64,000 nucleotides of DNA from assembly GCF_009755275.1 (NCBI RefSeq), contig NZ_WQLA01000001.1:124001-188000 (forward strand), in the 5' to 3' direction. The position numbers and the translations under genes were made by a program. Below the pieces are notes generated by a model that did no database searches, was not told the DNA's origin, and saw only the letters and a program-made list of their open reading frames with translations. This stretch comes from Mucilaginibacter aquatilis (GTDB taxonomy: Bacteria; Bacteroidota; Bacteroidia; Sphingobacteriales; Sphingobacteriaceae). Below, piece by piece: positions 1-9,197 of the stretch (its first letter is position 1; each line of letters opens with the position of its first letter).

Positions 1-74
1 GAGACTCGAACTCTCAAGAGACAATTCTCAACGGCTTCTGAGACCGCAACGTTTACCAATTTCGCCACCTGGGC
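1..74 (-). tRNA. tRNA-Leu (anticodon CAG), 3' end cut by window edge
   Basis: On the minus strand the gene starts with GCCCAGGTGGCG at 74. The anticodon stem GCGGT/GCCGT encloses the seven-base loop CTCAGAA, giving anticodon CAG. A long variable arm follows, as in class II tRNAs, and then the T-loop GTTCGAGTC. The 3' acceptor strand lies beyond the window. Confidence 0.93.
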
Positions 75-127
75 TGACTTATAAGGTGCTATCTGTATAT
101 CGATACCCTTGTCAGTTACTAAGGCTG

Positions 128-135
128 CAAATATA
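128..135 (-). promoter_or_regulatory. -7 box for tRNA-Leu
   Basis: TATATTTG on the minus strand matches the Bacteroidota -7 consensus TAnnTTTG. It lies 53 bp upstream of the tRNA 5' end. A clear -33 TTG at the usual distance is not seen. Confidence 0.5.
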
Positions 136-356
136 GTAGATTATGTTAATTGCTATCTACAAATTAGAAAATTCTCCGGAACAGGCCTGACGCATTAGAA
201 TAGCCGGTAAAGCAAACTTTTAAGCTCTGGCTGCGAGAAAACAAATTATAAACTTAGCCTTATTCTAAATTTATAAAAATTATCGGCGCTACCTTGGGTT
301 GTTAGTAACAAGTGTTAGCTGTGCAAAAACTATAACGCCAGTTACTGTCACTAAAA

Positions 357-804
357 AATTGCAGCATTAGGGGTTTAGTATAGTTGATGATAGCATGGCG
401 TGGCTTAGCGGAAGCAATAGAAATATTGCAATCAGCACAAATGGTGGAAACTCATGGTCATGGCAACAACTAAAGGGGCTTTTTCTTATGCAACTAGGAA
501 TGACATTGAGGTAGTTATAGGTGGAAACTATAAACGCTTGAAAATTGCTGATTCAACAGTTTGCTTCAATACAGCTTTTAAGTTGCTTAAAACTCTTTCT
601 GTTGGCTATCAGTCATGTGTAACCTATATAAAAAATCAGAACTTCATATCAACCAGTGTTGCCGGTAGCCATATCAGTACTGATGGAGGAGCTAATTGGA
701 GGCAATTTGATGCAGCAAGCTACAATGTGTGTCAGAATTCTGGGCGCGGGAATCTAATAATTTAGGCTGGTGATAAGGCCCGTATAGGTACTGTGAAATT
801 TTAA
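357..804 (+). pseudogene. decayed BNR/Asp-box repeat exported protein
   Basis: Three reading frames in succession encode pieces of one protein type. Around 357-377 one frame reads NCSIRGL. From 377 to about 490 a second frame reads SIVDDSMAWLSGSN and an Asp-box STNGGNSW. From about 484 to 804 a third frame reads YQSCVTYI, another Asp-box STDGGANW, then an in-frame TAG at 763 followed by AGDKARIG before the final TAA. This order is that of the WD40/YVTN/BNR-like proteins annotated as oxidoreductases in Bacteroidota, which run to about 340 residues. Only the two ends remain, so an internal deletion of well over 100 codons is inferred. No start codon or signal peptide survives. Confidence 0.72.
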
Positions 805-855
805 ATTTCTGATTACTAAACGATTAATTTAATATTTAAATTTTATTAAAAAACT

Positions 856-887
856 TTTGCAGGCAAAGGCAATAAGCCCTATATTTG
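856..887 (+). promoter_or_regulatory. promoter of the first tRNA-Lys
   Basis: TTTG at 856-859 and TATATTTG at 880-887 are 20 bp apart, a near-ideal Bacteroidota sigma-A promoter. The tRNA begins 27 bp downstream. Confidence 0.75.
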
Positions 888-914
888 CACCACTTTATCG
901 GAAACAAATAAGTT

Positions 915-987
915 GATTCCGTAGCTCAGCCGGTAGAGCATAACACTTTTAATGTTGGGGTCCTGGGTTCGAGTCCCAGCGGGATCA
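915..987 (+). tRNA. tRNA-Lys (anticodon TTT), copy 1
   Basis: A 73-nt cloverleaf. The acceptor strands GATTCCG and CGGGATC pair with one G-T. The D-arm is GCTCAGCCGGTAGAGC. The anticodon loop CTTTTAA gives TTT, and the T-arm carries GGTTCGAGTCC. Discriminator A is at 987 and CCA is not fully encoded. It is identical to the copy at 1109-1181. Confidence 0.97.
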
Positions 988-988
988 C

Positions 989-1022
989 AAAAGCCTTCCG
1001 AACTTAGTCGGAAGGCTTTTAA
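989..1022 (+). terminator. intrinsic terminator after tRNA-Lys copy 1
   Basis: The inverted repeat AAGCCTTCCGA / TCGGAAGGCTT with a short loop ends in a T tract, directly after the tRNA. Confidence 0.85.
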
Positions 1023-1108
1023 AAACTTAAAAGATGCAAAAGGCTGAGTAAATATCAGACGATAAAGTATAGCTTAACCAACCGGGTGTTAAGTCTAAAA
1101 TAGAAAAT

Positions 1109-1181
1109 GATTCCGTAGCTCAGCCGGTAGAGCATAACACTTTTAATGTTGGGGTCCTGGGTTCGAGTCCCAGCGGGATCA
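1109..1181 (+). tRNA. tRNA-Lys (anticodon TTT), copy 2
   Basis: This copy is base-for-base identical to the one at 915-987 over all 73 nt, while the flanks differ. The copies are separated by a terminator and 87 bp with no obvious promoter. Copy 2 may depend on readthrough from copy 1. Confidence 0.97.
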
Positions 1182-1185
1182 CTGG

Positions 1186-1212
1186 AAGGCGCAAGAAATT
1201 GCGCCTTTCTTA
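1186..1212 (+). terminator. intrinsic terminator after tRNA-Lys copy 2
   Basis: AAGGCGCAA, GAAA loop, TTGCGCCTT, then TTCTTATTTT. Confidence 0.85.
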
Positions 1213-1324
1213 TTTTAACGTTTTCCTTATTTATATAACAACGTATACAGACACCTTTCCGAGTGCGACTGGTGATCTACTTTTCCGTGCTGTAACTAAA
1301 TCCTACCTGCCAGTTCATAAAAGT

Positions 1325-3472
1325 TTATAAACTTCCTTGAGTGCCTTCTGCAATATCTTTAGTAAGCTTCTGCAACTGCGATATTGCCGAAATTATCGAC
1401 TGCAGCTGCTCATGTTCCTCGTTAGATAGATAGTTGTTGTCATGACTATCATTTTTAAAGGAGTGAGCCAAAGCATCATTCGAAGGCAGCTGTTTTAATG
1501 TAGTGAGACAGCTTTTGAGTTTGTTCAGGGCTTCTGCCGCCAAGGCAGCTTGAGCATTATCAGCATCATTGGCTCTATTTTGAAAACTTTGTAATGATAA
1601 AGAAGCAACATTACCGTAGAGCTGATGATTAAGTGCCTGGAAGCTTTCCAGATCGTCAATCGGAATGCTCTTTTTATTAGGCTCACTTAACAGACGTTTA
1701 AAAGCAGCTGAAAAATCGGCCAGGCGCATGTAAACATTTTTACGTAAAAGCTTATAATGGTTGAAACTGATTTGCTCACCCGATATTTTTTTATAATAAG
1801 CTTCAAGATATGCATAGTTTGCCTCAAGCACATTGTATACATAATTGGTTACGTTGTATCGTTCCCAAACAGGAAAAAGGTATGAGGCAGCAAAAGCAAT
1901 TCCGCAGCCTATAAGAGTGTCATAAATACGCTCAATAATAAATATGAACTTTCCGCCGCTATAAATGTGCAAGCAGATTATTACCATTGGCGTTATAAAC
2001 AAAACACCAACGAGGTAACGGCTACGTGCATATGTAAAAAATCCAAGTAAGAATACGAGCGATAATACAAGTAGCGCTGTTCCATTTTTGATAAGGGTAA
2101 TAATCAAAAATCCTGCGGCAACACCGGCGAGCGTACCTATTAACCTTTGCCGGTTACGTTGTGTGGTTATACTGAATGCCGGTTTCATTACAACCACAAC
2201 GGTAAGCATAATCCAGTAACTATAGTAGCCAAGTGGCAGCATTTGTGTAAGCACATAACCAAACAAACAAGCAATAGCCAATCTTAATGAAAACCTAAAC
2301 AATGGCGACCGCCAATGTAAGTGCGACTTAAATTGCTGCACCATGCGTGGACTATTCGAAATGAATTCAGGATAATTCAACACTTCGTCATCTGCTATGT
2401 AAACTGCCTCTTCATTTACAACAGTTAATGACAGCGCTTGTATGCGCATCTCTATGTCATTTACGTTGCTTTCCAGTTGTTGCAGCAACTTTCTGTTACG
2501 GTCGCTCTCCTTTTCGATGATGTATTGCAGCCTGCGTCTTAAATAATGCAGCTCATTGGTATGAGCATCTGATTTTATTTGCTTACCCTGATACACAGCA
2601 TTCCCGGCTTGCTCCAGTCGCTGAGCCATTATGTCTATAAAGCGACTAATTACTTCAGGTGCTCCACTGGTTTCAAATTCATTACGGAAATACCGGTAAT
2701 CAAAGTGAACAGTTGTGATACGCTCATATAAATCAATCACTAACGTAGCTATTTTTAAAAGCCGCTGTCCTTTTGGGTTGTCAGGGCGCATGGCAAGCTT
2801 GTCACGCAGTAGTAAATCGCGTACAGCCTCATGCTTTTCGTTTACAAGGGTATGAAACGGTATAATTTGCTGGTAAGCTTTTTCCAACGGCACATGGGGG
2901 TTATAGAAAGCTGTACGTGCGCTCATATACATTGCTGTAGTTTTCAGGCACTCGGCTACCGCCTGGCGTAATGATCTGAATGGCCATAGCAAAGCATGTA
3001 CAAGCGTTAACAGGTAGTAACAAACCCCTCCCGTTAATATATAAGCACTAAACTCAAATCCGTTTTGTGGCTTGAGTCCGTTTATAAATATACTTAATGC
3101 AATGGCGGTAGTGCCCACCATGGCAAACCTGTTCCCTAAAGTGGTAAGCATTGAAAGCGTAAAACAAAATACAAATAGCACGCTACCCATTAACCAAGGG
3201 TATTGCCATGTATAAGATGTTATTAAAGCAACAAAAAAGAAAAGCAATATACTTACTAGTGATACGGCTCTTTTATCATGATATGTGCCTGAGCTGTCTG
3301 TAAGGCTGGTAAGCAACGTACCCACCCCTACTGCAACGGCAACATCAGGCTTACCTAAAGTAAATAAAATCCAGGCGGGTAGTAAAATGCTTATAGTTGT
3401 ACGCAGCGCATCGGTAAAAAATTCACTGGAAAGAAAAAATGCTATATTTTGTTTAACAGGTAGCCACTTCAT
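1325..3472 (-). CDS. FUSC-family inner-membrane protein (YccS/YhfK type)
   Basis: A 715-residue membrane protein. Two blocks of transmembrane helices (about residues 20-165 and 392-537) flank a soluble, helical middle of about 220 residues. A second soluble domain of about 175 residues ends the protein. This duplicated layout, and the segment RLIGTLAGVAAGF after the basic loop TTQRNRQ, are typical of the fusaric-acid-resistance/YccS superfamily. The family is associated with aromatic-acid efflux, but the substrate here is unknown. The start chosen is the ATG at 3472; an upstream in-frame TTG adds only three residues. It may be cotranscribed with the kinase upstream, as the stop of that gene is 35 bp away. 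Confidence 0.85.
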   Translation of the reverse strand: MKWLPVKQNIAFFLSSEFFTDALRTTISILLPAWILFTLGKPDVAVAVGVGTLLTSLTDSSGTYHDKRAVSLVSILLFFFVALITSYTWQYPWLMGSVLFVFCFTLSMLTTLGNRFAMVGTTAIALSIFINGLKPQNGFEFSAYILTGGVCYYLLTLVHALLWPFRSLRQAVAECLKTTAMYMSARTAFYNPHVPLEKAYQQIIPFHTLVNEKHEAVRDLLLRDKLAMRPDNPKGQRLLKIATLVIDLYERITTVHFDYRYFRNEFETSGAPEVISRFIDIMAQRLEQAGNAVYQGKQIKSDAHTNELHYLRRRLQYIIEKESDRNRKLLQQLESNVNDIEMRIQALSLTVVNEEAVYIADDEVLNYPEFISNSPRMVQQFKSHLHWRSPLFRFSLRLAIACLFGYVLTQMLPLGYYSYWIMLTVVVVMKPAFSITTQRNRQRLIGTLAGVAAGFLIITLIKNGTALLVLSLVFLLGFFTYARSRYLVGVLFITPMVIICLHIYSGGKFIFIIERIYDTLIGCGIAFAASYLFPVWERYNVTNYVYNVLEANYAYLEAYYKKISGEQISFNHYKLLRKNVYMRLADFSAAFKRLLSEPNKKSIPIDDLESFQALNHQLYGNVASLSLQSFQNRANDADNAQAALAAEALNKLKSCLTTLKQLPSNDALAHSFKNDSHDNNYLSNEEHEQLQSIISAISQLQKLTKDIAEGTQGSL

Positions 3473-3507
3473 GCATTGCAAAAATACGCATTTGCGACAG
3501 GCTTTTA

Positions 3508-5460
3508 CTAGTGCTGCCCAAGCGGAAAACTAAAGAAAAAAGAAGCGCCTGCTCCTTCAGTGCTTTGCAGCCACATACGGCCTTTATTTGCCAATACAAA
3601 CTCCTTTGCAAGCATTAATCCCAAGCCTGTCCCCTTTTCACCACCAGTACCGTAGGCAATCTCCATTCCTGTTTTAAAAAAACGTTGCTGCTGTTGCATA
3701 CTTATACCTTTGCCGTAATCTTTAACTTCAAAAACGGCCATATTATTAGGCTGATCAACAGTTGCCAAAACCTCAACCTTGCTTTCCTTGTAACTAAATT
3801 TAATTGCGTTTGATATAAGGTTGCGGCTTATAAAGTCAAAATGATTTACATCGCCTAAAACAAGCAAATCCGGTTGTATCTCATTAAAAAGCGCGACATT
3901 TTTTTCTGCTGCCTGTGTTTGCAGTGCCGTAAAGTTCCGTGCAATAACTTCAGTCGGTTTAAAATTAACCGGACTAAGATCAATACCCTTCAATTGCGTT
4001 TCGCCCCACTTTAACAATGCGTTTAATATATCAAGCGTAATATTTCCCTGCTTTTGCATTTCTGCCAGCATTTCATCCCGCTCTTGTTTACCCAAATCCT
4101 CGTCGCGCAAAACACCAATAAGCTGTGTTAAACCTCCTATAGGGTTACGCAAGTCATGCCCAATTATAGAAAACAGTTTATCTTTAATCACATTTGATGC
4201 TTCAAGACGTTTATTTAAGAGCTTGTTTTTACGATAATTCCATGCAAGGATAACTAATATCAACAGCACTCCGGTTGCGGCACATATAAGCAAGTTACGC
4301 TGATATGTTTTTTCCCGATTGGACAATTCCAGCGTTTCTACCTGCAACCTCGACTGCGCCAACTCGTAGCTGCTTTGCAAAACGGCAATCTTGTGTGCGC
4401 GGTTGGCATCCATCAAACTATCAAGTAAACGATGATGCTCCTGCAGGGCACTCATGGCATCGGCATATCGTGATTGCTGACGGTATATATCAGATAAGCT
4501 ATGGTAAATTTCGGCTGCCAAATGCTTGTGCCCAATAGAATGTGCAATTCCAAGCGCATTTTTAAGGTGTAAAACGCTCCCCTCTGCATCCTCTGCTTTT
4601 AACGAACTTGCGATACCCATCAAAGAGCGGGCCTCCTCTTCGGGTAAACCAAATACACGAGATTGCTTTAAACCTTCCTGATGATATTGCAAAGCCTCGC
4701 GTTTATTGCCCAAAGAATCGAGCACCCGCCCCGCATGATTCAGCATTTTGGCATGACCTTTTGAATGGCCGCCTTTTTTGCTTTTCTGAATACCCTTTGC
4801 ATAATAATCCATGGCACGACCATGATTATTTAAGCTGCTATGTAACCGGCCAATTTTCCCCAACAGGCTAACGTATGCATCAGTAACTTCGTCGCCGCCA
4901 TGCATCTTTTCAGCCTTTTCGAGGTAACTTAATGCCTGCTTAGGATTGTTAGCCAATTCGGCAACCTCTCCCAGCGCTATAAGCGCTTTGACAATACCTA
5001 ATGTATCTTTCTGCTCCTTTACGTCGTTTAAGACCTTGTTTAATAAATGCCTTGCTTGTTTTACATGCCCCTCTTCTGCCTGCAGCACCGCAAGGTTAAT
5101 ATTACCTTCGGTTGCAGCTTGGTGCATTTGTAAATGATTGTAAATTTTAATTACTCCTTGCTGATATTTCACAGCCAATCCAAAATTGCCGTATTGTTCA
5201 TTTATGCGGGCAAACCTGTTCATCATCAGCGCCTCGCCTTTGGCATCATTAAGCTTACGGGCCAGCTTGAGCCCTGCAGCAGCATAATGCACTGCCGAAT
5301 CGGGCCGTTTAGCCTGGTACATGGCACTTTTAAACTCATAAGATCGTATGCGGGCGCTATCTACCTGGTTGGGGGTTACATATGATTTATTGTCGTTGTT
5401 TTGCATGCAGGCATACAAAACAGCCACAAGGCCAAAACAGCTCAGGAGTACATTCTTCAT
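3508..5460 (-). CDS. TPR-containing lipoprotein-like sensor histidine kinase
   Basis: 650 residues. A short hydrophobic N-terminus ends in LYAC (Cys18), so the protein may be lipid-anchored. Residues about 40-350 are tetratricopeptide repeats. A coiled coil and a transmembrane helix (about 388-408) lead to a HisKA domain with phospho-acceptor His435 in the motif IIGHDLRNP. The HATPase domain follows, with its N-box around Asn547, the G1 box DYGKGIS and the G2 box GTGLGLMLAKE. It is a bacterial two-component kinase with a presumably extracytoplasmic TPR sensor. No response regulator lies beside it, so its partner is unknown. The ATG start at 5460 is preferred over a TTG nine bases upstream. 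Confidence 0.9.
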   Translation of the reverse strand: MKNVLLSCFGLVAVLYACMQNNDNKSYVTPNQVDSARIRSYEFKSAMYQAKRPDSAVHYAAAGLKLARKLNDAKGEALMMNRFARINEQYGNFGLAVKYQQGVIKIYNHLQMHQAATEGNINLAVLQAEEGHVKQARHLLNKVLNDVKEQKDTLGIVKALIALGEVAELANNPKQALSYLEKAEKMHGGDEVTDAYVSLLGKIGRLHSSLNNHGRAMDYYAKGIQKSKKGGHSKGHAKMLNHAGRVLDSLGNKREALQYHQEGLKQSRVFGLPEEEARSLMGIASSLKAEDAEGSVLHLKNALGIAHSIGHKHLAAEIYHSLSDIYRQQSRYADAMSALQEHHRLLDSLMDANRAHKIAVLQSSYELAQSRLQVETLELSNREKTYQRNLLICAATGVLLILVILAWNYRKNKLLNKRLEASNVIKDKLFSIIGHDLRNPIGGLTQLIGVLRDEDLGKQERDEMLAEMQKQGNITLDILNALLKWGETQLKGIDLSPVNFKPTEVIARNFTALQTQAAEKNVALFNEIQPDLLVLGDVNHFDFISRNLISNAIKFSYKESKVEVLATVDQPNNMAVFEVKDYGKGISMQQQQRFFKTGMEIAYGTGGEKGTGLGLMLAKEFVLANKGRMWLQSTEGAGASFFFSFPLGQH

Positions 5461-5552
5461 ACAAGACAAAAAACCTTGTACGTAAAACTTACAAAATGGT
5501 TGATGCTAAAGCGTCAAAACAGCAATTACACGCATTTATATAACCTATGCGT

Positions 5553-7937
5553 TTAAAAAGGCAGGCCAATACCAAAATTAAGCTGCATAAAGCGGTAATC
5601 TTCATTGTTGGTAGCCTTGTAAGTCTTCTTGAAATCGCCTTGCTTAAACAGGTTGCTAAAGTGTTTGATGAGTACATACTGATCGGCACCTGTAAACTGC
5701 GGATCTTTAAATTTGAATGCGGCATCTAGCCTGAATACAAAAAACGTGAGGTCGAAACGCAAGCCCGTACCTATACCAACAGCTGTTGAATTGAATAGAT
5801 TGTTAAACTTAAACTGCCCTCCCGGATTTTCAACCGTTTCGTCCAAACGCCAAACGTTACCAAAGTCTATAAAAGTTGCTCCTTTAAGTTTGGTACCAAA
5901 AAAGTCATTGGCAATTTTGTAACGGTATTCCATGTTACCTATGATTTTAATTTCACCAAATTGGTCAAGGTATTTAAGGCGGTCGCGGATGTTGTTATCT
6001 TTATAAATGGCACGGTTAAAATTTCCCGGACCTAAAGTGCGCGGAAGCCATGCTCTTATATCGTTAGCACCGCCGGCATAAAAGTTTCGCTCAAAAATAA
6101 GCTGGTTGCTATTACCAAAAGGCAAACCTAAACCGGGGTTAAACCTAAATACAAACTGTTGTTCATTTCCGCCCAAATTACGGTAAAAGCGTAAGTCAAC
6201 ATCAGCTTTGGCATATTGGGCAAAGGCATGGCCAAACAAAGTACGCTGGCCTAATGAATCGCGCCTGGTATTTAACACGCGGCTTATGAGCGCAAGTGTA
6301 TTTCCACCCAAGTCAATTGTACCTCTGAAGTATACAAAATTAGCCAGGCTGTTTAGCTTGTTAAAGTTAAGCTGATAAGTATACTGCGTGCTTGCAGTGA
6401 ACACCGTACGGCCAATAAGATAAACATAAGAATACCTGTTTTGACTTAAGAGTATATCACGTGCGGTAGGATCGATAGTACCGTTTGAAAACTCAATGCT
6501 TATAGGCGTTAGCGAGTGCTGCTTACGGCTGGTTTCCATCCAATCATACGTAAGCGAGTTGATAAAGCTACGCCGTTTAACCAACCCGTTTTGGTAGAAC
6601 AACTGAAAGCTGGATGCAAAGGTTGTATGAGGCACGCCATACTTACCTAATGATGGCAAATTAAAAGGCGATATAATGCGTGGATAAACCAGGTTAGCAC
6701 CAATTTTAAAATCCTGATTTTGAATTGCACCAGGCAAGGTGGTTGTGTTACCCGCAAAAAGCACACTATAATTCAGCTTAATTTGCAAAATTTCGGCCTG
6801 TTTAAAAAGGTTACGGTTACTGAATGTGTTACCAATATTAAAACCATAGCCCGAACCTGACCAGAAATCGAAAAATGCCGGACCTGAATGCAGGTACTCC
6901 GCCTCTATGCGGTCGCTCATACGTTTAAGCGGAATAATATCAATACGGCTATTAAGCAAGTGGTTTACACTATCGGGCGTTTTGGTGTAAATAGGGTTAG
7001 GTACGTTACGGAATACGTTTAACTCTGAAAGCCGCGATGTGGTAAGTGTTTGCTGATCTATATTATAAATATCTCCTTTATGCTGAAATACATACCTCAG
7101 TACAGCATTGGGTTTAAACCTGCGCGAGTAGTCAACAAATGTAAACTGCGAATCAACCCTAAGCGTGTCGGCGTTGCCAGTGGTACGCCCTGTGCTGGTG
7201 GCTATGGTAATGAGTGTGTTGTTGATTTTGTATATAGGGTGATTCTTTTTACCAGCCGGATTATCAATCAGCACTTTAACATCAACTACGCTGCTATTGA
7301 AAGTTGAGTCGTAGTTGTAATTCATGTACTGCCTATAAAAATCATAGTACCCATTCTGCTTCATTACCTGGTAAAAAGCATCGCGGTCATAAGCAAGACT
7401 ATCTGTATCAAAACGCCCGCCTGGTTGAACATGTGAAAAACGCCTGCGGTTTATGCGATAAAGTACTTGTACATTAGGGTCGGCTATACTGTCTTGAACA
7501 TTACGTATACGAAACATTGGGCCCTGCTTGGCCGTGAAGGTGATAAAAGCTTTCTTTTTTTGGGTTTTAATGGCACTAGCAACCGAAGCCTTTAAATAAC
7601 CTTTATTGCGAAGAAATTTTTCAATCTGTAAACGTGAGAACTCTATCAGGGCGCTGTCGAGTATTGCAGGTGGTTCGCCAATATCTTTGTTACCTTTTTT
7701 GTTAAACAAGTAATACAATTGCAGGTTGAACCAGCTGTTAGGCTGCTGCAAACGATCAACATACAACAAGGATGCATCTGAAAATTCCTGGTCTACGCTA
7801 TCAACTTTAATTTTGCGTACCAGGTACTCATTTTCTTTCAACCCCCGGGTTAAACTACATCCGCTTATCGTAAAAACTAAAAGAATACTTAATATTGCAA
7901 GGCTGTAAAGCTTATTTTCCGGGTAGAATGGTTTCAA
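5553..7937 (-). CDS. tamL: TamL-type outer-membrane assembly lipoprotein (BamA/TamA family)
   Basis: 794 residues. The N-terminus carries a lipoprotein signal ending ISGC (Cys27), which is characteristic of TamL, the Bacteroidota variant of TamA. POTRA-like segments occupy about residues 35-320. A C-terminal Omp85 beta-barrel of about 450 residues follows and ends in LNFGIGLPF, with the aromatic last residue expected for a barrel. TamL works with TamB to insert outer-membrane proteins, but no tamB is in this window. The only usable start is TTG at 7937, because an in-frame stop lies just upstream. Its first 10 bases overlap, head to head, the start of the RNA methyltransferase gene. Confidence 0.88.
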   Translation of the reverse strand: MKPFYPENKLYSLAILSILLVFTISGCSLTRGLKENEYLVRKIKVDSVDQEFSDASLLYVDRLQQPNSWFNLQLYYLFNKKGNKDIGEPPAILDSALIEFSRLQIEKFLRNKGYLKASVASAIKTQKKKAFITFTAKQGPMFRIRNVQDSIADPNVQVLYRINRRRFSHVQPGGRFDTDSLAYDRDAFYQVMKQNGYYDFYRQYMNYNYDSTFNSSVVDVKVLIDNPAGKKNHPIYKINNTLITIATSTGRTTGNADTLRVDSQFTFVDYSRRFKPNAVLRYVFQHKGDIYNIDQQTLTTSRLSELNVFRNVPNPIYTKTPDSVNHLLNSRIDIIPLKRMSDRIEAEYLHSGPAFFDFWSGSGYGFNIGNTFSNRNLFKQAEILQIKLNYSVLFAGNTTTLPGAIQNQDFKIGANLVYPRIISPFNLPSLGKYGVPHTTFASSFQLFYQNGLVKRRSFINSLTYDWMETSRKQHSLTPISIEFSNGTIDPTARDILLSQNRYSYVYLIGRTVFTASTQYTYQLNFNKLNSLANFVYFRGTIDLGGNTLALISRVLNTRRDSLGQRTLFGHAFAQYAKADVDLRFYRNLGGNEQQFVFRFNPGLGLPFGNSNQLIFERNFYAGGANDIRAWLPRTLGPGNFNRAIYKDNNIRDRLKYLDQFGEIKIIGNMEYRYKIANDFFGTKLKGATFIDFGNVWRLDETVENPGGQFKFNNLFNSTAVGIGTGLRFDLTFFVFRLDAAFKFKDPQFTGADQYVLIKHFSNLFKQGDFKKTYKATNNEDYRFMQLNFGIGLPF

Positions 7938-8677
7938 AATCTCAGATCAGTTTAATAAAATCCTTACAACAAAAAAAGTTTCGCAGAGAACAACGGCTTT
8001 TCGTAGCCGAAGGTTTTAAATCCGTTGAGGAATTTATTACTTCGGGATACCAGGTACATACGGTATACTATACGCCGGCTGTAGCTGCAAAATTGCACAA
8101 ACTATCAAAGAAAACCAACATTGAAGAAATATCGGCTGTTGAGCTGAATAAAATGAGCAGCCTCACCACCCCTCAGGAGGTATTGGCTGTGATACATTTG
8201 CCCGATTGGCCTGAAATTACGCGGGCAGAACTGCTTAACCGGTTCACGTTGGTACTTGATGGTGTGCAAGACCCGGGCAATTTAGGCACCATAATACGCA
8301 CGGCCGATTGGTTTGGCATAAAGAACATCATCTGCTCTGAGGATACTGTTGATGCTTACAACCCTAAGGTAGTACAAGCAACCATGGGTTCGCTGGCCCG
8401 TGTAAATTTGCACTACGCTAATCTTGCTCAACTCATTCCTCAACTTAATTTGCCAATTTTTGGGGCAATGCTGAACGGAGAAAATATTTACAGCACTGAT
8501 TTTGGTAACGAAGGCCTAATAGCAATGGGCAATGAGGGCAACGGCTTAAGGCCTGACATTCAGGCATTGATAACAAAATCGGTTACAATACCACGCGCCG
8601 GACAAGCAGAATCTTTGAACGTGGCAATTGCTACCGCATTATTTTGTTCAGAAATAAGCAGAAAAACTTTCAAATAA
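7928..8677 (+). CDS. SpoU/TrmH-family RNA 2'-O-methyltransferase
   Basis: 249 residues. An N-terminal RNA-binding substrate domain (about residues 1-90) precedes the SPOUT catalytic domain. The three family motifs are visible: DPGNLGTIIRTADWFG (around 115-130, with the catalytic Asn and Arg), IAMGNEGNGL (around 198-207) and IPRAGQAESLNVAIA (around 221-235), which forms the knotted SAM site. It methylates rRNA or tRNA ribose; the exact target cannot be read from sequence. ATG at 7928 is preferred to an upstream TTG. It is divergent from tamL, with overlapping 5' ends. Confidence 0.9.
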   Translation: MVSKSQISLIKSLQQKKFRREQRLFVAEGFKSVEEFITSGYQVHTVYYTPAVAAKLHKLSKKTNIEEISAVELNKMSSLTTPQEVLAVIHLPDWPEITRAELLNRFTLVLDGVQDPGNLGTIIRTADWFGIKNIICSEDTVDAYNPKVVQATMGSLARVNLHYANLAQLIPQLNLPIFGAMLNGENIYSTDFGNEGLIAMGNEGNGLRPDIQALITKSVTIPRAGQAESLNVAIATALFCSEISRKTFK

Positions 8678-8680
8678 ACA

Positions 8681-8710
8681 TTGCTCATCAATAATAAATT
8701 ATTATTTTTG
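8681..8710 (+). promoter_or_regulatory. promoter of tRNA-Cys
   Basis: TTG at 8681-8683, 19 bp, then TATTTTTG at 8703-8710. The tRNA starts 19 bp downstream. Confidence 0.7.
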
Positions 8711-8728
8711 CGCTCCGTTTAAAACAAT

Positions 8729-8799
8729 GGTCGGGTGGCCGAGTGGCTAGGCAGAGGTCTGCAAAACCTCGTACAGCGGTTCGAATCCGCTCTCGACCT
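8729..8799 (+). tRNA. tRNA-Cys (anticodon GCA)
   Basis: A 71-nt cloverleaf. The acceptor GGTCGGG pairs with CTCGACC. The anticodon stem GAGGT/ACCTC encloses CTGCAAA, giving GCA. The discriminator base is T, as expected for cysteine tRNA. Confidence 0.96.
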
Positions 8800-8830
8800 C
8801 TTAAGGGTTAACCGTAAAAGATAAAGCACC

Positions 8831-9001
8831 ATGGGCGTAACACGTTTAAAAAGAAAAGACAGAAGAAATAAAACTGTATCTCGTTTAGAAGTACAATTTT
8901 TAAAATTGGCTACCAACCTTGAACCAGGAAGCCGTTCAAAAGAATCAGCTAAAAGCCAGATTGCTAAAAACAACGAAGTTTTAGCTCAGCTTTCTAAATA
9001 A
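8831..9001 (+). CDS. small basic conserved-type protein (56 residues)
   Basis: An ATG-initiated ORF of 56 residues beginning MGVTRLKRKDRRNK and ending in a lysine/serine-rich helix. It lies 31 bp after tRNA-Cys, is probably cotranscribed with it, and is followed at once by a good terminator. The N-terminus is strongly basic, which suggests nucleic-acid or ribosome contact, but this is inference. I do not recognise a named domain. Its clean ends, own terminator and position between functional elements argue for a real gene. Confidence 0.75.
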   Translation: MGVTRLKRKDRRNKTVSRLEVQFLKLATNLEPGSRSKESAKSQIAKNNEVLAQLSK

Positions 9002-9035
9002 TTTTAGAAAACTAGTCTTAAATCAAAAATCCAGA

Positions 9036-9068
9036 AAATCCTGTTGGTCATTCCAACGGGATTTTTTT
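9036..9068 (+). terminator. intrinsic terminator
   Basis: AAATCCTGTTGG / CCAACGGGATTT around a short loop, then a run of T. It closes the tRNA-Cys and small-protein unit. Confidence 0.85.
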
Positions 9069-9090
9069 ATTAGTAGGATTTTTTTCCGCC

Positions 9091-9166
9091 ACGTCATTGC
9101 TGTGAGGAGAGCAATCTCTGCGGTAGATGGTTTGTGCTCTACGTTATTGCGATTCCCTGTTAGCCT
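9091..9166. repeat. imperfect palindromic element of the CGTCATTGC type
   Basis: The segment begins CGTCATTGCTGTGAGGAG and carries GAGCAATCTC, then a partial mirror ending in TTATTGCGATTCCC. Elements with this opening are common intergenic repeats in bacteria. It is degenerate and holds no ORF. Confidence 0.45.
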
Positions 9167-9197
9167 AGGTAAAGTGGTTTTACCACAGCCTGTGGAT

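Noticed and set aside
915..1181. Duplicated tRNA-Lys considered as an integration (att) site
   Set aside because: Both copies are full length and no integrase or element lies between them; simple tandem duplication is enough.
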